A stretch of 64,000 bases of DNA from Colletotrichum lupini (taxonomy: Eukaryota; Ascomycota; Sordariomycetes; Glomerellales; Glomerellaceae): positions 868,001 to 932,000 of the forward strand of contig NC_064672.1 in the NCBI RefSeq assembly GCF_023278565.1, written 5' to 3'. Shown here one piece after another: positions 24,219 to 35,269 of this stretch. Positions within the stretch are counted from its first letter, which is position 1, and every line of letters starts with the position of its first letter. The translations under genes and the position numbers were made by a program. The notes beneath the pieces were generated by a model. The model was not told the origin of the DNA and searched no databases. It worked only from the letters and a program-made list of their open reading frames with translations.

Positions 24219-25699
24219 CTATGCCTTCAAGCTATCCTTGCCTCCCTCGAATTCACCAAACTCGTACTCATCCGGGTACTTGTCTAGGTGCTCACGTAGC
24301 TGTGCCATTTGCTGCTTCAGATCCGGCGTCAGTTCCTCATAAACGTCTTCGAACATGCCTCGGATTGGCGGCTTCTTCTCCATCTCGGCCTCTTTGAACG
24401 CCTTCAGCACCTCCCTTCTAGTCGAGTCTCTGCACTCCTTTTCCTTGGCCTCATCCCACATGCCTTTGGCCTCCATGTACTTGCGCAGACGCGTAATGGG
24501 GTTGTCCCGCCTCTTCCAGTCCTCAACCTCGACTCTAGCACGGTAGGCAAACGAGTCATCCGACGTGCTGTGGTGGCTCACCCTGTAAGTCATGGCCTCG
24601 ATCAAGACGGGGCGGCCCCCATTCTCGAGCGCCATTTCACGGGCCCTCTTCGTAGCCTCTCTGACAGCCCAGATATCGTTACCATCTACTCTGATGGTGT
24701 CGATGCCGTACCCCAGGCCACGGCTGGCGATTCCGTCACCTCTGTACTGTTCTAATGTCGGCGTGGAGATAGCATAGCCGTTGTTTCGGCAGATGAAGAT
24801 TACAGGACATGACCTTGTAGCCGCGATGTTGAGGGCGGCATGAAAGTCTCCCTCACTCGCCGCACCCTCGCCAAAGTAGGCTGCAACGACTCTCGGGGGT
24901 ATCGACTGATCTTGCATCCGCTGCATCTTCAAAGCGTATGCTGCTCCTGAAGCTTGCGGAAGCTGCGTTGCCAACGGCGACGAGATAGTATGCTGTACGA
25001 GCAACGTGTTAGCCTATGCACCCTCCAATGCCCTCCAGAGGTGCCGTCTCGGTCATGGGAACCTACAATATTCAGCTCCTTGCTACCATAGTGCACCGGC
25101 ATGTTCCTCCCCCTACCGGGATCTTTCGAATTGGCAAAGAGCTGGTTCATGAAATCCGCCGTTGTGAAGCCCCGCTGCTTGAATACTCCCTGCTCGCGGT
25201 ACTGGCAGAAGATGACATCCTCGGGCGTCAGCACACTCGCGGAGCCGACGCTCAGCGCCTCTTCGCCCGCCGAGACCATATAGAAGCTCAGCCTGCCCTG
25301 GCGCTGGGCGTCGAACATGATTAGGTCCATGACGGAGATGAAGACCATGTCCTTGTAGAGCTTGACGATCTGCGCCTCGTCGAGGTCCGGGACGAAGGCG
25401 TCGTCAACAATGGCGCCGTTTTGGTCCACGACGCGGTAGGTCGGCACGGCGGGGTAGTCACCCGGCGTCTCGAACTTGAGGCTGCTCGTGAAGGCGCTCT
25501 TTACGGCGCCGGGGAAGGAGACGTGATTCGCGTTTGGCCTTTGGGAAAGGCTACTTGCTGCTCGTCTGGTTTGAGATGTTGCTGCTGCCGCCGCTGCTCC
25601 TGCTGTCGGTGTTGATGTCGTCTTTGGAAGACCGCTTCCGGCTCGGGGGAGGGCCAGCCCGCCGAGGGGTGCCCGTCGAAGTATCTTGGAGGTCCTCAT
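24219..25699 (-). CDS. Branched-chain 2-oxoacid dehydrogenase E1 alpha subunit, mitochondrial
   Basis: The E1 alpha subunit, with E1 beta, decarboxylates the 2-oxo acids of Leu, Ile and Val using thiamine diphosphate, inside mitochondria. Exons are 25699-25067 and 24992-24219 (468 residues). The junction joins KELNI to HTISSPLATQ, the usual sequence here. The start at 25699 is the first ATG in frame and gives a basic, Ser/Ala-rich mitochondrial presequence (MRTSKILRRAPLGG). The thiamine-diphosphate region GEGAASEGD...CRNNGYAIS lies near 260-290. The phosphorylation loop HHSTSDDSFAYR is conserved near 360, so control by a BCKDH kinase is plausible. It is the promoter-distal member of four minus-strand genes that could all serve branched-chain amino acid use. 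Confidence 0.94.
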
Positions 25700-26868
25700 C
25701 TCTGCTTCTTTTCCTTCTTTGATCTTTTCTTTAAAGAAAGTCAATTGATTGAAAGGAGATGATCACAAAGCCTTGCTTAATTACACGAGAATTTCAGAGA
25801 CGAAAGGGAAAGGAGTTGAGAGGGCCAGAGTGCCAAAGGGACTGAGGGAGAATGCCGAGACAGCAGCTATCCCGAGGAAGACCGTCTATCGTCGGCCGAA
25901 GTTGCGACGTCATGGCTGAGCCGATGTAAGCCGGTACCGATAAGGTAAGTTAGCAGTGGTGACTTCCCCCAAACCCCCCTGAAAGCCGTTACTGAGCTTT
26001 CCATCCTTTCCCCGCGCCCCGCGTGTATTCCTATCGATAAGAGAAACCGAACCTTGGACAGGGGTGCTTGTGTCTTGGGACCATGACCGAGCAGCCAGCC
26101 CATCGACAAGGTTATGGTTTGCTCCGTGCTGGCGTCTAGGGACTGTTTTGTTCCCCCGTAACCGAATCAGAAGCCAACCTGTGACTTTTATTTCTCTCGC
26201 GACGGTTTAATACCGCATGAATTTATGGACCGATTTGATGTATTACCGGTGAGCTTTTTTCTCTCTCCCTTATCATGGCTGTAAATTACGGTCTCTACGT
26301 TGACTTTATCTAACAATGTAGATAAAGTCAGTACTAGACGAATCCATGTTTATGGACGGTGGTTTGCCTGTGCTAACCGATGTTTGGCGAGAAAGTTATC
26401 GATGACTGATTTACACAATACAGCGCCTTCGTATATGTGTATTGAGGGTTTTGGTTACTCCGCGCTGATCTGAAATACCAAGTCATGGTTATCTAATGCG
26501 ACAACACTTCCCAAGAGCCTTGATCAAGTAAGTCTCGTTCTTGAAGTGCGGGTTCCCTCTTGAGTTGGAAAGAGCTAACTAACGCCGGGTCTCTAAGCCG
26601 ATTCTAACCTCATCAATTCAATTTTAGAAACAATCACGAGGATAATTTGAGTCGCGGAAAACTCACCCAAAGGATCAACCTGTTTAACACTAGAGCTCGG
26701 TTTGGTTATTCTTCCAGAGCATCATCTCCTGAATCAATTCACTGCACAGCATGTGCCTGGTTGCCAAACTGCGATTGCACGGAAGCTTCATCAAAATGGA
26801 TTGAACGTTGAATTGGCCCTCGTCCAGGGCAATAACTACTTCTCGCTTCACGACAGAAGATCGTAGTA
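25700..26868. other. Intergenic region with a perfect hairpin
   Basis: The promoter of the E1 alpha gene and the 3' flank of the MFS gene lie here. The only structure I see is the 12-bp inverted repeat at 26301-26330. No coding frame is supported. Confidence 0.5.
26301..26330. repeat. Perfect 12-bp inverted repeat, 6-base loop
   Basis: TGACTTTATCTA at 26301-26312 is matched exactly by its reverse complement at 26319-26330, with the loop ACAATG between. No T-run follows. It could be a transposon-derived palindrome, a transcript hairpin or a protein site. Confidence 0.9.
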
Positions 26869-28443
26869 CTAGTAGGTATACCGGAAGTCCTTATTCTCCC
26901 CATCCGTCTTATCCTCCCTCTCCTGCTCGAGACCAGCCTGCAACCTATCCTCGGGCACCCCAAACTTGGAATTGCGCCGCTTGTTCTCCGCCACGCAGAG
27001 CAGGTAGTACACGAGCCCGGACGCGGCCATGAGCGCAAAAGCAAACATCATGGCGCTGATGCCGAGCGGGTACCGCGGCGCCTGGCTCGACAAGAACAGC
27101 TGGGGCCCGACAATGTTGCCGACGGCGTAGCACACGGCCACCGTGACGCCCATGAAGCTCTTTTTCGTAGCACCTGCCGTGTTGGACGAGTTGAGGCTCA
27201 GCATAAAGACCCACGGGACGTTGTAGAAGCCCATGATGTACACGCACGCCAGGCTGGCGTTTCTGTTCAGGTTGATGTCGAGCGTGTGCACCATCACCGC
27301 CCCGACGAGCCCGACGAGCGCGGAGACTATCCAGAACAGGCAGCGCAGGTTCTGCACGAACATGGATACCGTGGTGAGGACGACGCCGGCGACCATGGCG
27401 ACCGCGGCCTGCGGCGTGGCCATGAGGACGGTCTTGGTCTGGCTGAAGCCGTAGCCCGAGATGATGAGCGGGTTGAAGTTTGTGATGCCCGCGTTGGCGA
27501 CGGCGTAGCCGATGGCGCAGGCCCAGACGCACCAGCACTTCGGGTCCTTGACGGCCTCGAGGATCTGCTGCGCGTCGAATTTCTTCTTGACGTCGACGCC
27601 CGTCTGGTTCTCGGCGAGGCGGGCGACGACTTGTTTCTTCTCCCGCTCGTCAAAGAACCATGCCTTTTGAGGGGAGTCGGGCAGCGCGAAGAGAACCACG
27701 AAGCCGACGAGGACGGTGACGGCGCCGTAGATGATGAAGATGTACTTCCACGTCGACAAGCTCCCCTTGATATTTCCGATGGCGTATGAGAGGATACCGC
27801 CAAACACGCCGGCGAAAGTATTATGCCACAGTGCAGTCCGCAGGGGCTGCTCTTCGCGGCGGTACCACGTGGCGTTGAGGACGAGCATGCATGGCAACAA
27901 GGCGGCCTCGAAGATGCCGAGCAGGACGCGGATGGCGGCGAGGCCGGCGAAGTTGTGGCAGGCGGACATGAGGCAGATGCAGACGCCCCAGAGGACGAGG
28001 CAGGCGCCGATGAACTTACCGATGGGGAGCTTGGTGATGAGATAGAGGGCCGGGAGTTCCATGGCCAGGTAACCAAAGTAGAAGACGGAGCCGAGCCAGG
28101 AGTATTCCTGCCCCTTGAGGTTCGCGTCTTGCCGAAGGCCAAAGATTGCGGCGAAGCCTAGGGCGTTCTATATCTCGGTGACATGGTTAGTTAATGATAG
28201 TTCACGGGAGGAGAAAGGAGAGGAGAGGGTTTTCGGGAGGCTTGCCTTGTCAAGGAACGCGAGGGTCATGCTGATTACGGCACAGGGGAGGACGACGAGG
28301 TCCGTCTTCAACAGGATGCGCCTGTTTTGCGCGGGCGTCGGCGCCAGGGTCTCGTCATACTGGGAGGTTCCATCTTGTACGTCTTTGACGTCCGTCTGCT
28401 CGGTTGCGTCGTGGTCGACGATGGCTGATTTGGGTTCCATCAT
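26869..28443 (-). CDS. MFS transporter, Dal5/allantoate permease-like family
   Basis: This is a plasma-membrane proton symporter type of the anion:cation symporter group, whose fungal members carry allantoate, nicotinate, pantothenate, biotin and similar anions. Exons are 28443-28246 and 28167-26869 (498 residues). The intron (28168-28245) needs a GC donor (AAG|GCAAGC). It joins FLDK to NALGFAAIFGL, the family's usual sequence after the first helix, and no GT donor gives this. The N-terminus (1-40) is hydrophilic, then about 12 hydrophobic helices follow. LKGQEYSWLGSVFYFGYL and NATWYRREEQPLRTALW are typical of the group. The C-terminal tail is polar. Two Met codons open the frame (28443, 28440). 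The substrate cannot be read from the sequence. Its neighbours suggest an amino or oxo acid. Confidence 0.9.
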
Positions 28444-29349
28444 GGGAAATGGAAGCGTGGCGGAAACTACTTGGTAAGGTAGGTGGGTAAGTACGGAACC
28501 GTGTAAGTCGGAGCTTATGTGCTTGTAGGCAAACTCTCAATCAATGAGATAATTCAGTCAGACTCATTCAAGAGCTAGCTCTCTTTCTTCTCAAAAACCA
28601 AGAAAGTAGAAGTCCAAGTCCGAGATCAAGGCCTCAAGACCAAGCATGCTTCCCTGAGTCGGCGGCGGAACCGCAGGTATTTCAATGGCTCAACTCCACA
28701 TCCCATGTCCCTGGCTTTTCGATATCAATGAGATCTCTGCCGGATAACACCAATATCGTTGTTCGATATGGGGACGGGGCAGAATAGAACCTGCGATTGA
28801 CGTTATCATTCTGGGGTATCACGCAATGAGAGTGTGGAGCTTCTGTTCGGTCCCCACCGAGATCATTGATGTCGAGATATCGGTGCAGTCCGAGGTGTTG
28901 TGCTGACTCGTGCTCCGCCGGTCCTCACACTGTTGAGATCAGCGTTCAAGTAATACCGCAGTAAACGCCGTGTTAGCTAATAATGGTGTGGCATTTGTGC
29001 CAATATATGACAAGGGAAGACTAGTGATGAAGAGCCTTTTCTAATCATTATCTTGTTATCAAATAAAAAGTTTCCGAGCAAAATGCCAAAGACTACGCGG
29101 GCTCACGTTAGATGTCATCCAAGGCAGATGATGCTCGTTCCTCGAACCGAAACGTTGGTTGTGCCTGCTTCCAATGTGAAGGAAACCTGGCTTGAATTCA
29201 GACACCTAGATATTGGATCAGGTTTCTTTGGCAAATTACAGTGTATTCCAATGTGCATTTGGTCATTCCAGAACATAGGGTGCTCATTGGTAAATCAATT
29301 GGTATTTGTGAGACTCTCGAAATGATTCTGAAAAAGACTCCGCGAAGAC
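28444..29349. other. Intergenic region, MFS promoter
   Basis: The region holds the MFS gene promoter and the 3' flank of the aminotransferase gene. No coding frame or repeat stands out. Confidence 0.5.
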
Positions 29350-30511
29350 TCAAAGCTTTGACTTTAGTTTATCAAGAACACTCAGATCCCGAGCCTGCTC
29401 AAGTTCGGCCAGAATCACTTCCCTCGACCTCGCAGTATCCCGCTCTACCTCAGCCGCATACAGCTTTTGAATCACGTCCGTCAAAGCCCCCCTCTTCCCG
29501 TCTCCAATCACCCGCCCATCAACCTCCGTAACATGAATCTGCGACGGGAACGTCCCCGTACAGAAAGCCTCGTCGGCCCCGTACACCTCCGTCAGCGCAA
29601 AATCGAGCTCCCGCACCGTGATGCCCGCTGCCCGACAGACATCAATGGTCTTTTGCCGCGTGATACCCATCATCTGATTATCCTTTGTCGGTGCCCACAC
29701 CTCGTCGCCGCGGACGATGAAGAAGTTTACCGAGTTGCACGTCTTGACGAAGCCGTTGAGGTCCAGCATGAGCGCTTCGTCGACGCCCATAAAGTTGGCG
29801 TGCACGCACGCCTGCACGTCCGTCGCCTTGGAGATGTGGTTCCACTGCTCGTCCTTGACGTCGGGCGGGCCGCGCCGAACCCAGGTCGTTCCCAGGCGCA
29901 GGCCGCGCGACTTGGCTGTCGGATCTACGGCCTTGATCTCGGGGATGATGACGATGAGCGGCAGGCCGATGTTGACGTGCGGGTTCTGGTAGGGTGTTGA
30001 TTTTAGGCCTCTGCTGACGACCAGACGTATGTGGACGTGAGGCTCGTTTCCCATGTCGTTTGCGTCCAAGGTCTGGTGAAGAAGTGACAGGAGGTCTCCT
30101 TTTGTCAGGCCCAAGTCCATGTACATTGCCTTTGCAGACTGGAAGAGCCGATTAATGTGCTCCTTGGCGAATTGGACTCGGCCTCTTACAGCACGAATGC
30201 CTTCCTACAATGAGAAGCATCAGATCAGCCTTTGGACTTTTCTATGCCGGCTTGGCCCCTTACTTACCCAGATTCCATCGCCTATGAGAAAGTTGGAGTC
30301 AAAGACCGAGACTGTTGCTTGCTCTCTGGGGACTAGACGGAATTCGCCGGTGACGCCGTCGCGTATGCCGACCTTGTATTGAGAGTCAGTATCGTGATTT
30401 GATGAAGAATTTCAAGACGAATATATGTCTTACCAATATAGAAGCATTTCTGGAGTTCAGGACAGCCGTGTGGCTTGTGGCCGGTTGAGGCTTTGGCTGA
30501 GATTCGGACAT
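29350..30511 (-). CDS. Class-IV (BCAT/D-amino acid type) PLP aminotransferase
   Basis: This is a fold-type IV pyridoxal-phosphate aminotransferase of the group that includes branched-chain and D-amino acid transaminases. Exons are 30511-30434, 30372-30268 and 30204-29350 (345 residues), all in frame. The start SVFDSNFLIGDGIWEGIRAV is typical of the fold. The lysine expected to bind PLP is K187 in HISKATDVQ. In the cofactor region BCATs normally read GYVAEGSGEN. Here it reads GFVKTCNSVN, so Thr stands where the Glu that contacts the pyridine nitrogen is usual. This sets it in a side branch whose substrate is not certain. No mitochondrial presequence is evident, so a cytosolic place is likely. 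It lies between an MFS transporter and a Zn2Cys6 regulator on the same strand. Confidence 0.88.
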
Positions 30512-30995
30512 GATGCTGGCGATGCTCTGTGCGCTGTGATTCCGTATAAGTCGTAGAACATCTGGTTAGAAGTCAAGCCTCGAATAAATACCACGCTTCT
30601 ACAGAACCAAGAACCCCGATTTTTGTTCTGCAGGGACATCAGCCAAGAAAACGCTCAAAAGATGCCCCAGTGCTTATCCCAATGAGTAGGTAGTCTTGAG
30701 CGGCACTGAGCTCGGCCAGGGCCGAAACTATGGTAGCATTGCGCAAGCCAGTCTCCACTTATCATCGGCCCAGTCCGAGATCACCTCGGTCTTTGGGTAT
30801 TAACTTCAACCAATGCAATGGAAATGAGGCGTCAAATCGATAACAATGATCCGATGTTGAGCTCTAGTTTGACATCACGCGCTCAATTGATTAACTGAGG
30901 CTGTGCGATGGCGTTAGCTTAGCAAGTGTCGATAGCCACCGGTCACTCAACTTACACAAATGGCTGTTGCAGGGAAGGCTTGGTGTTGCCAGCAA
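30512..30995. other. Intergenic region, aminotransferase promoter
   Basis: A 484-base gap holds the aminotransferase promoter and the 3' flank of the transcription factor gene. No further structure is seen. Confidence 0.5.
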
Positions 30996-33222
30996 TCATT
31001 GTGACGATGTATCATTTAACCCAAAGTTCCCTATTCTGTTGGACTGGAACTCGTCCATGAAAGTATCAAACCAAGCAGTGAGACCCTCATCTAAACCCAG
31101 TTGAGCGTTGTCGAAATACCCCGTGACTTGGTTCATGTACGTTTCCAACCCATCGCCTTGGAAGAACATATTGGACTGCGTGTTGTCTGCACCAAGAAGA
31201 CCAAGTGCACTTGACGCGTTCACAGGAGCTACTGGCGAAGCATCTGTAGGTTCGGTTTGAGTAGTTGGCGGCTCCCACGTCCTTGGGCCATATACTTTGA
31301 TTCTTGCTGCCTGGAGAAGATCGCGATACTTCAGCAGGCCTTCTTCTTTCATCCGAGCAGTTCCGCGTTCGATGAGATCCATGCATAATGCCACATTGCT
31401 TCCATGGGAGTAGAGAAGAGGGGATTCTGGACTTTGGTTCATCGCTTTCACGTGCCTAGTAGCTAATGGTCAGTTCGTAATCTTGAAAGGAATGTCAATT
31501 GGCTCTGGTGAGATATGAAGCTTACCAGTCACAGTACAAGCCTGTCAGCCCTACCATGAGGATCGAATGCACTTGCCGTATGCAGCGGCAAACGGCAGTG
31601 ATTCCATACTGAAAGTCCAGCTTCTGCCACTGCTGAACAGTTCCAGACACGGCCCGAGAGCATATCTCAGCCATTTCTTTGGAAGGAATCATGAAAGTGG
31701 GTGATGGTCGATACATGAGTAGCAGGAGAAGTCCATATTCAATCTTCATCTCGGAGTACTCGCGCGTTCCTTTGAAGTCTAGGACTTCCAAGTCTCGTTT
31801 CCAGCTCTCTAATTCTTGCTGGATTTTCTCAACTTCGTTGCATATTTCCTGAAATGTGGTTCTTGATGCTCGCCCATCAGGACCTCTGGCGATGTAGATG
31901 GATTCAAGGACACGCCCGCCGATCTGACGTAGTTTCATCAGATGATTGAAAAGCTTCACATTGAGTTTCTGGAACGAGGGCGCCGCACGACCCTCTTGAT
32001 CTGTGAGCTCGTCGAGAGTACTGGCGGATGGCTTGGGTGCATCTATAGCATGCTCTCTGACCGAGAGCACCCTGCCTGTTATGACCGCTACCTGTCTTTC
32101 CAGTGCGTAGACACACCACCACGTCCGGTTCCGGATCTCCCGGTCATCAGAACTTAGGTCGCCCGGTGTGACGGAACGTCGGTGAAGGCCCATCTCTATG
32201 GCTGTTGACATGGTATATCGCCTCATCTGCCAAACGTCATCGCCGTGATTTCTAACGTTTGATCCTAACATCCATAAGCACAGCAAGAGCACGGAGTGAA
32301 GGCCTTGCAGATCTCTCGGGTGATCGTGTATGTTCAAAAAGAATTGTAGGCCTGTCTGGAAGTAGTCTGTTGGGCTGTTCAAGTCCATCATCCGTCGGTA
32401 CTCCTGGGCTTCTGTGCAAGTTGCTGAAGCGAGGGCTAGCACCATGAGAACCAGAAACTTTTGATACAATGTGCATCTGGCTGGATCCTCGTAGATTCTT
32501 GCAAGACTACACCTCAAGAAGGGAAGAGATATGAACGGCCACCATGGATGTATGCGACTAATGTATGTTGTCAGGAGAAATCTTGCGACTGGCTGCGGCG
32601 GGAGTGCAGCGTTGTTTCGGACGAGTTCGTGATCGTGACTGGAAGATTCTTGGCGACCATAGTGCGAGCCTGATGACGATCCCGACAGGTTAATCTGCTT
32701 GAAGAAAATGCGAGCAAAGGTCGAGCCAGTGGCACTGCCCACTAAGGGAAAAAACATAGATCAACATTTTTTGCATTGAAACACCAGCTCATGGCCTTGA
32801 GGAGCCATACTTACTGTATATTCTCTCTGAGTAGCCGCTCGGCCTCCCAATTGCAAGAACACCAATCTCCTCGGCCTCTTTGCGAACATCATCGAACTGG
32901 CCAGGTCCAGCTATCGGACCAGTCTGGCTTGCTGTGGCTTCAGAAACACCGTCGAGTCTGGCCTGAAGCTCAATGATTCGGTCTTGAAGGCTTTTGACAG
33001 CAGCGTACGTGTAAGTCACACGGTCAGTAATATTGCACTGCTCATTTTGCTTGTGGCAAGTTGAGCATCGTGGAACCTGTAAATCACACTTGAACATGTC
33101 AGTAACCTAGACTCCTCCTTATTAGAAGGGTGACTACCTACCTTGACTTTCCTTGCATGGCAACGGCTACATGCCTTGGATACCGTCGGTGGAAATCGCG
33201 ATTCCCACGTTGGATCCATCAT
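30996..33222 (-). CDS. Zn2Cys6 transcription factor with fungal_trans domain
   Basis: This is a nuclear binuclear-zinc-cluster regulator. Exons are 33222-33142, 33088-32815, 32741-31526 and 31455-30996 (676 residues). The first intron splits the zinc cluster. Joined, the six cysteines read C-x2-C-x6-C-x6-C-x2-C-x6-C (CSRCHARKVKCD..., PRCSTCHKQNEQC). A short coiled coil follows (VKSLQDRIIELQARLDG, about 55-72). The fungal-specific middle homology region spans about 150-500 and includes IHPWWPF, MLGSNVRNHGDDVWQMRRY and RNRTWWCVYALERQVA. The C-terminal 150 residues are acidic and polar, as in an activation region. It is the first of four genes on this strand and may control them. It is divergent from the small membrane protein at 33818. 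Confidence 0.93.
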
Positions 33223-33817
33223 TTGTGGAATGAGGATTTGTCCGTGTTGCTGCTGGCTCTGTAGCGTACCAGAGTGTATAGTTCTCTATGTCTCGGGGGT
33301 GTCCGAGTCTAGGGTAGGTGGACTTCGGGAGACAGTAAAAGGAACAGTGCGTGGAACTGTGTCACTCAGCTGTGGGTGGAAGTCGGAGATTCTTATCGAT
33401 AGATCGCCCCACTTGCCGTTACTGGTGATTTTCCAGGGATGCGGTTTGGTGACCGGTGAATCTCGGTGTAGAGCTCCGGTTTGCTGTGTGTAAGTCTGTC
33501 CTGACTTGGATGCCTTCACAGGCAGCTCAGGAAATCACACAGGAGAAACAAAGAGTGCACACTTTTGTTTATTTTCGCGCTCCCAATGCAATGACTTCGG
33601 AAGGAGCGTACCTTCATTTTTTACCTCCCACGCACACTCACCACAAAAACCTCTTCCACTTCACACACCTCCGCCACTCGTCACAATACGCAAACAACAG
33701 CCTCCATTAAGAACTTAATATCCGACTTCATCGCCATCAAACAGCTTTTTTTTTCGCCCCAAATTTACTGAGCCTCGGATACAATTTCCATCAAGAAGTT
33801 GATCGAGGAGCCTCAAC
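33223..33817. other. Divergent promoter region
   Basis: The 595 bases between the transcription factor gene and the small membrane protein gene should hold both promoters. The right end is C/A-rich leader with the T-run CTTTTTTTTTC near 33744-33754. Confidence 0.5.
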
Positions 33818-34003
33818 ATGACTCCCGCTGGTTCCATCGCTTTGTTGGTCATCCTGGTCATTGCTCTCATCTGCACTATCATCTGGCTCGCAAAGGACCA
33901 GGTTCACACCTTCGTCAAGGCTTTGGCCGATCACCGAGCGGCACGTAAGGAGGCTTCGACCACAGCCAATACAGAAGCCACCTCCAACGAGGCCACCGTC
34001 TAG
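33818..34003 (+). CDS. Small single-span membrane protein (61 residues)
   Basis: The ATG frame begins in a good context (CAACATGAC). One hydrophobic helix lies at about 6-25 (GSIALLVILVIALICTIIWL). A basic, amphipathic stretch (KDQVHTFVKALADHRAARK) follows, then a Ser/Thr/Ala/Glu-rich tail. No signal-peptidase site is obvious, so it is likely a membrane-anchored microprotein. No family is recognised. It starts 263 bases upstream of COQ5 on the same strand. A link with mitochondria is possible but not shown. Confidence 0.65.
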   Translation: MTPAGSIALLVILVIALICTIIWLAKDQVHTFVKALADHRAARKEASTTANTEATSNEATV

Positions 34004-34265
34004 GCAAGCCATTTCTTCATTTCATCCGGCAAAGAACACCACACTCCCATCTGGATATCCTTATTCACGGGCCCTGGTCTTCAAGATGTGGCTTGACTCC
34101 TCAATGTCATCGACATAGCGCGCACTAGCCACACCCAATCCCCAAATTCTCCACCAAAATTTATTCCATCCTGGAAGCTCTCCAAGCACCCATCGACTGA
34201 CTTCATTGCGCGCCGCCCCCAGGTCTCTCCACGCATCCTCGACAAGAACGAGCCATTCCATAGCA

Positions 34266-35269
34266 ATGGCGACCCGACGCGCCCTCCGCTCCTCCTGGAG
34301 CGCGCGATCTCTTTCGAACCAGCTCAGCACATCTCCTTCCCCTATCTCCCGCCCTTTCGCAATCGCCTCCCGATCCATCAACACCTCAACCGACCCTTCC
34401 GCCGATGGCAAGACAACGCACTTTGGCTTCAAGACTGTCCCCGAGTCTGAGAAGGCCGACCGCGTCGCCGGCGTCTTCCACAGCGTCGCCGACTCTTATG
34501 ACCGCATGAACGATCTCATGTCCTTTGGCTGGCACAGAATATGGAAGTACGTTGAGTTTCTCTCAACATCTGTCATGCCATCACCACTAACGCTCCTCCC
34601 AGGGACCACTTCGTCTCCGGCCTCCAGCCGGGCCTCTCAGCCTCCAACCCACCCACCCCCCAACACATCCTCGACATCGCCGGCGGCACAGGTGACATTG
34701 CCTTCCGCATGCTCCACACGGCGCACAACATCAACCACAACCCCGACGTCCGCGTCACAATCTCCGACATCAACCCCTCCATGCTCGCCGTCGGCCGCGA
34801 CCGTTCCCGATCCCTCCCGGCCTCCCAGCAGGCCGCCATGTCCTGGCTCGAGGCCAATGCCGAGAAGCTCCCCGAGGGCGCCATCAAGGACAACTCCATC
34901 GACCTCTACACCGTCGCCTTCGGCATCCGCAACTTTACAAACATCCCCGCCGCCCTGCGTGAGGCCCACCGCGTGCTCAAGCCCGGCGGTGTCTTCGCCT
35001 GCCTCGAGTTCAGCAAGGCAGACGACTACCCGCTTTTCAACGCCATCTACAAGCGGTGGTCCTTTAGCGGTATCCCCCTCATTGGCCAGCTTGTTGCTGG
35101 TGACAGGGACAGCTACCAGTACCTCGTCGAGAGTATCGAACGGTTCCCCAGCCAGACGGAGTTCAGGGACATGATCAAGGATGCTGGTTTCGTTGTCTCG
35201 GGTGAGGGTTATGAGAACTTGACTGGCGGTGTTGCTGCCATTCACAAGGGTATGAAGCCTATTGCGTAA
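34266..35269 (+). CDS. coq5: 2-methoxy-6-polyprenyl-1,4-benzoquinol methylase, mitochondrial
   Basis: COQ5 adds the C-methyl group in ubiquinone synthesis, using S-adenosylmethionine, as part of the matrix-side CoQ synthome. Exons are 34266-34546 and 34603-35269 (315 residues). The junction restores WHRIWKDHFVSGL. The start is the first ATG of the frame and gives an Arg/Ser-rich mitochondrial presequence of about 40 residues. UbiE/COQ5 signatures are clear: [20 protein letters not shown] near 70-88, the SAM loop LDIAGGTGD near 117-125, [20 protein letters not shown], and a C-terminal [12 protein letters not shown]. Length matches the family. Confidence 0.96.

Noticed and set aside
27286..27789. 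167-residue plus frame rich in Asp and Glu
   Set aside because: It is the antisense of the transporter coding sequence.
34637..35245. 202-residue minus frame rich in Gly, Val and Glu
   Set aside because: It is the antisense of COQ5.
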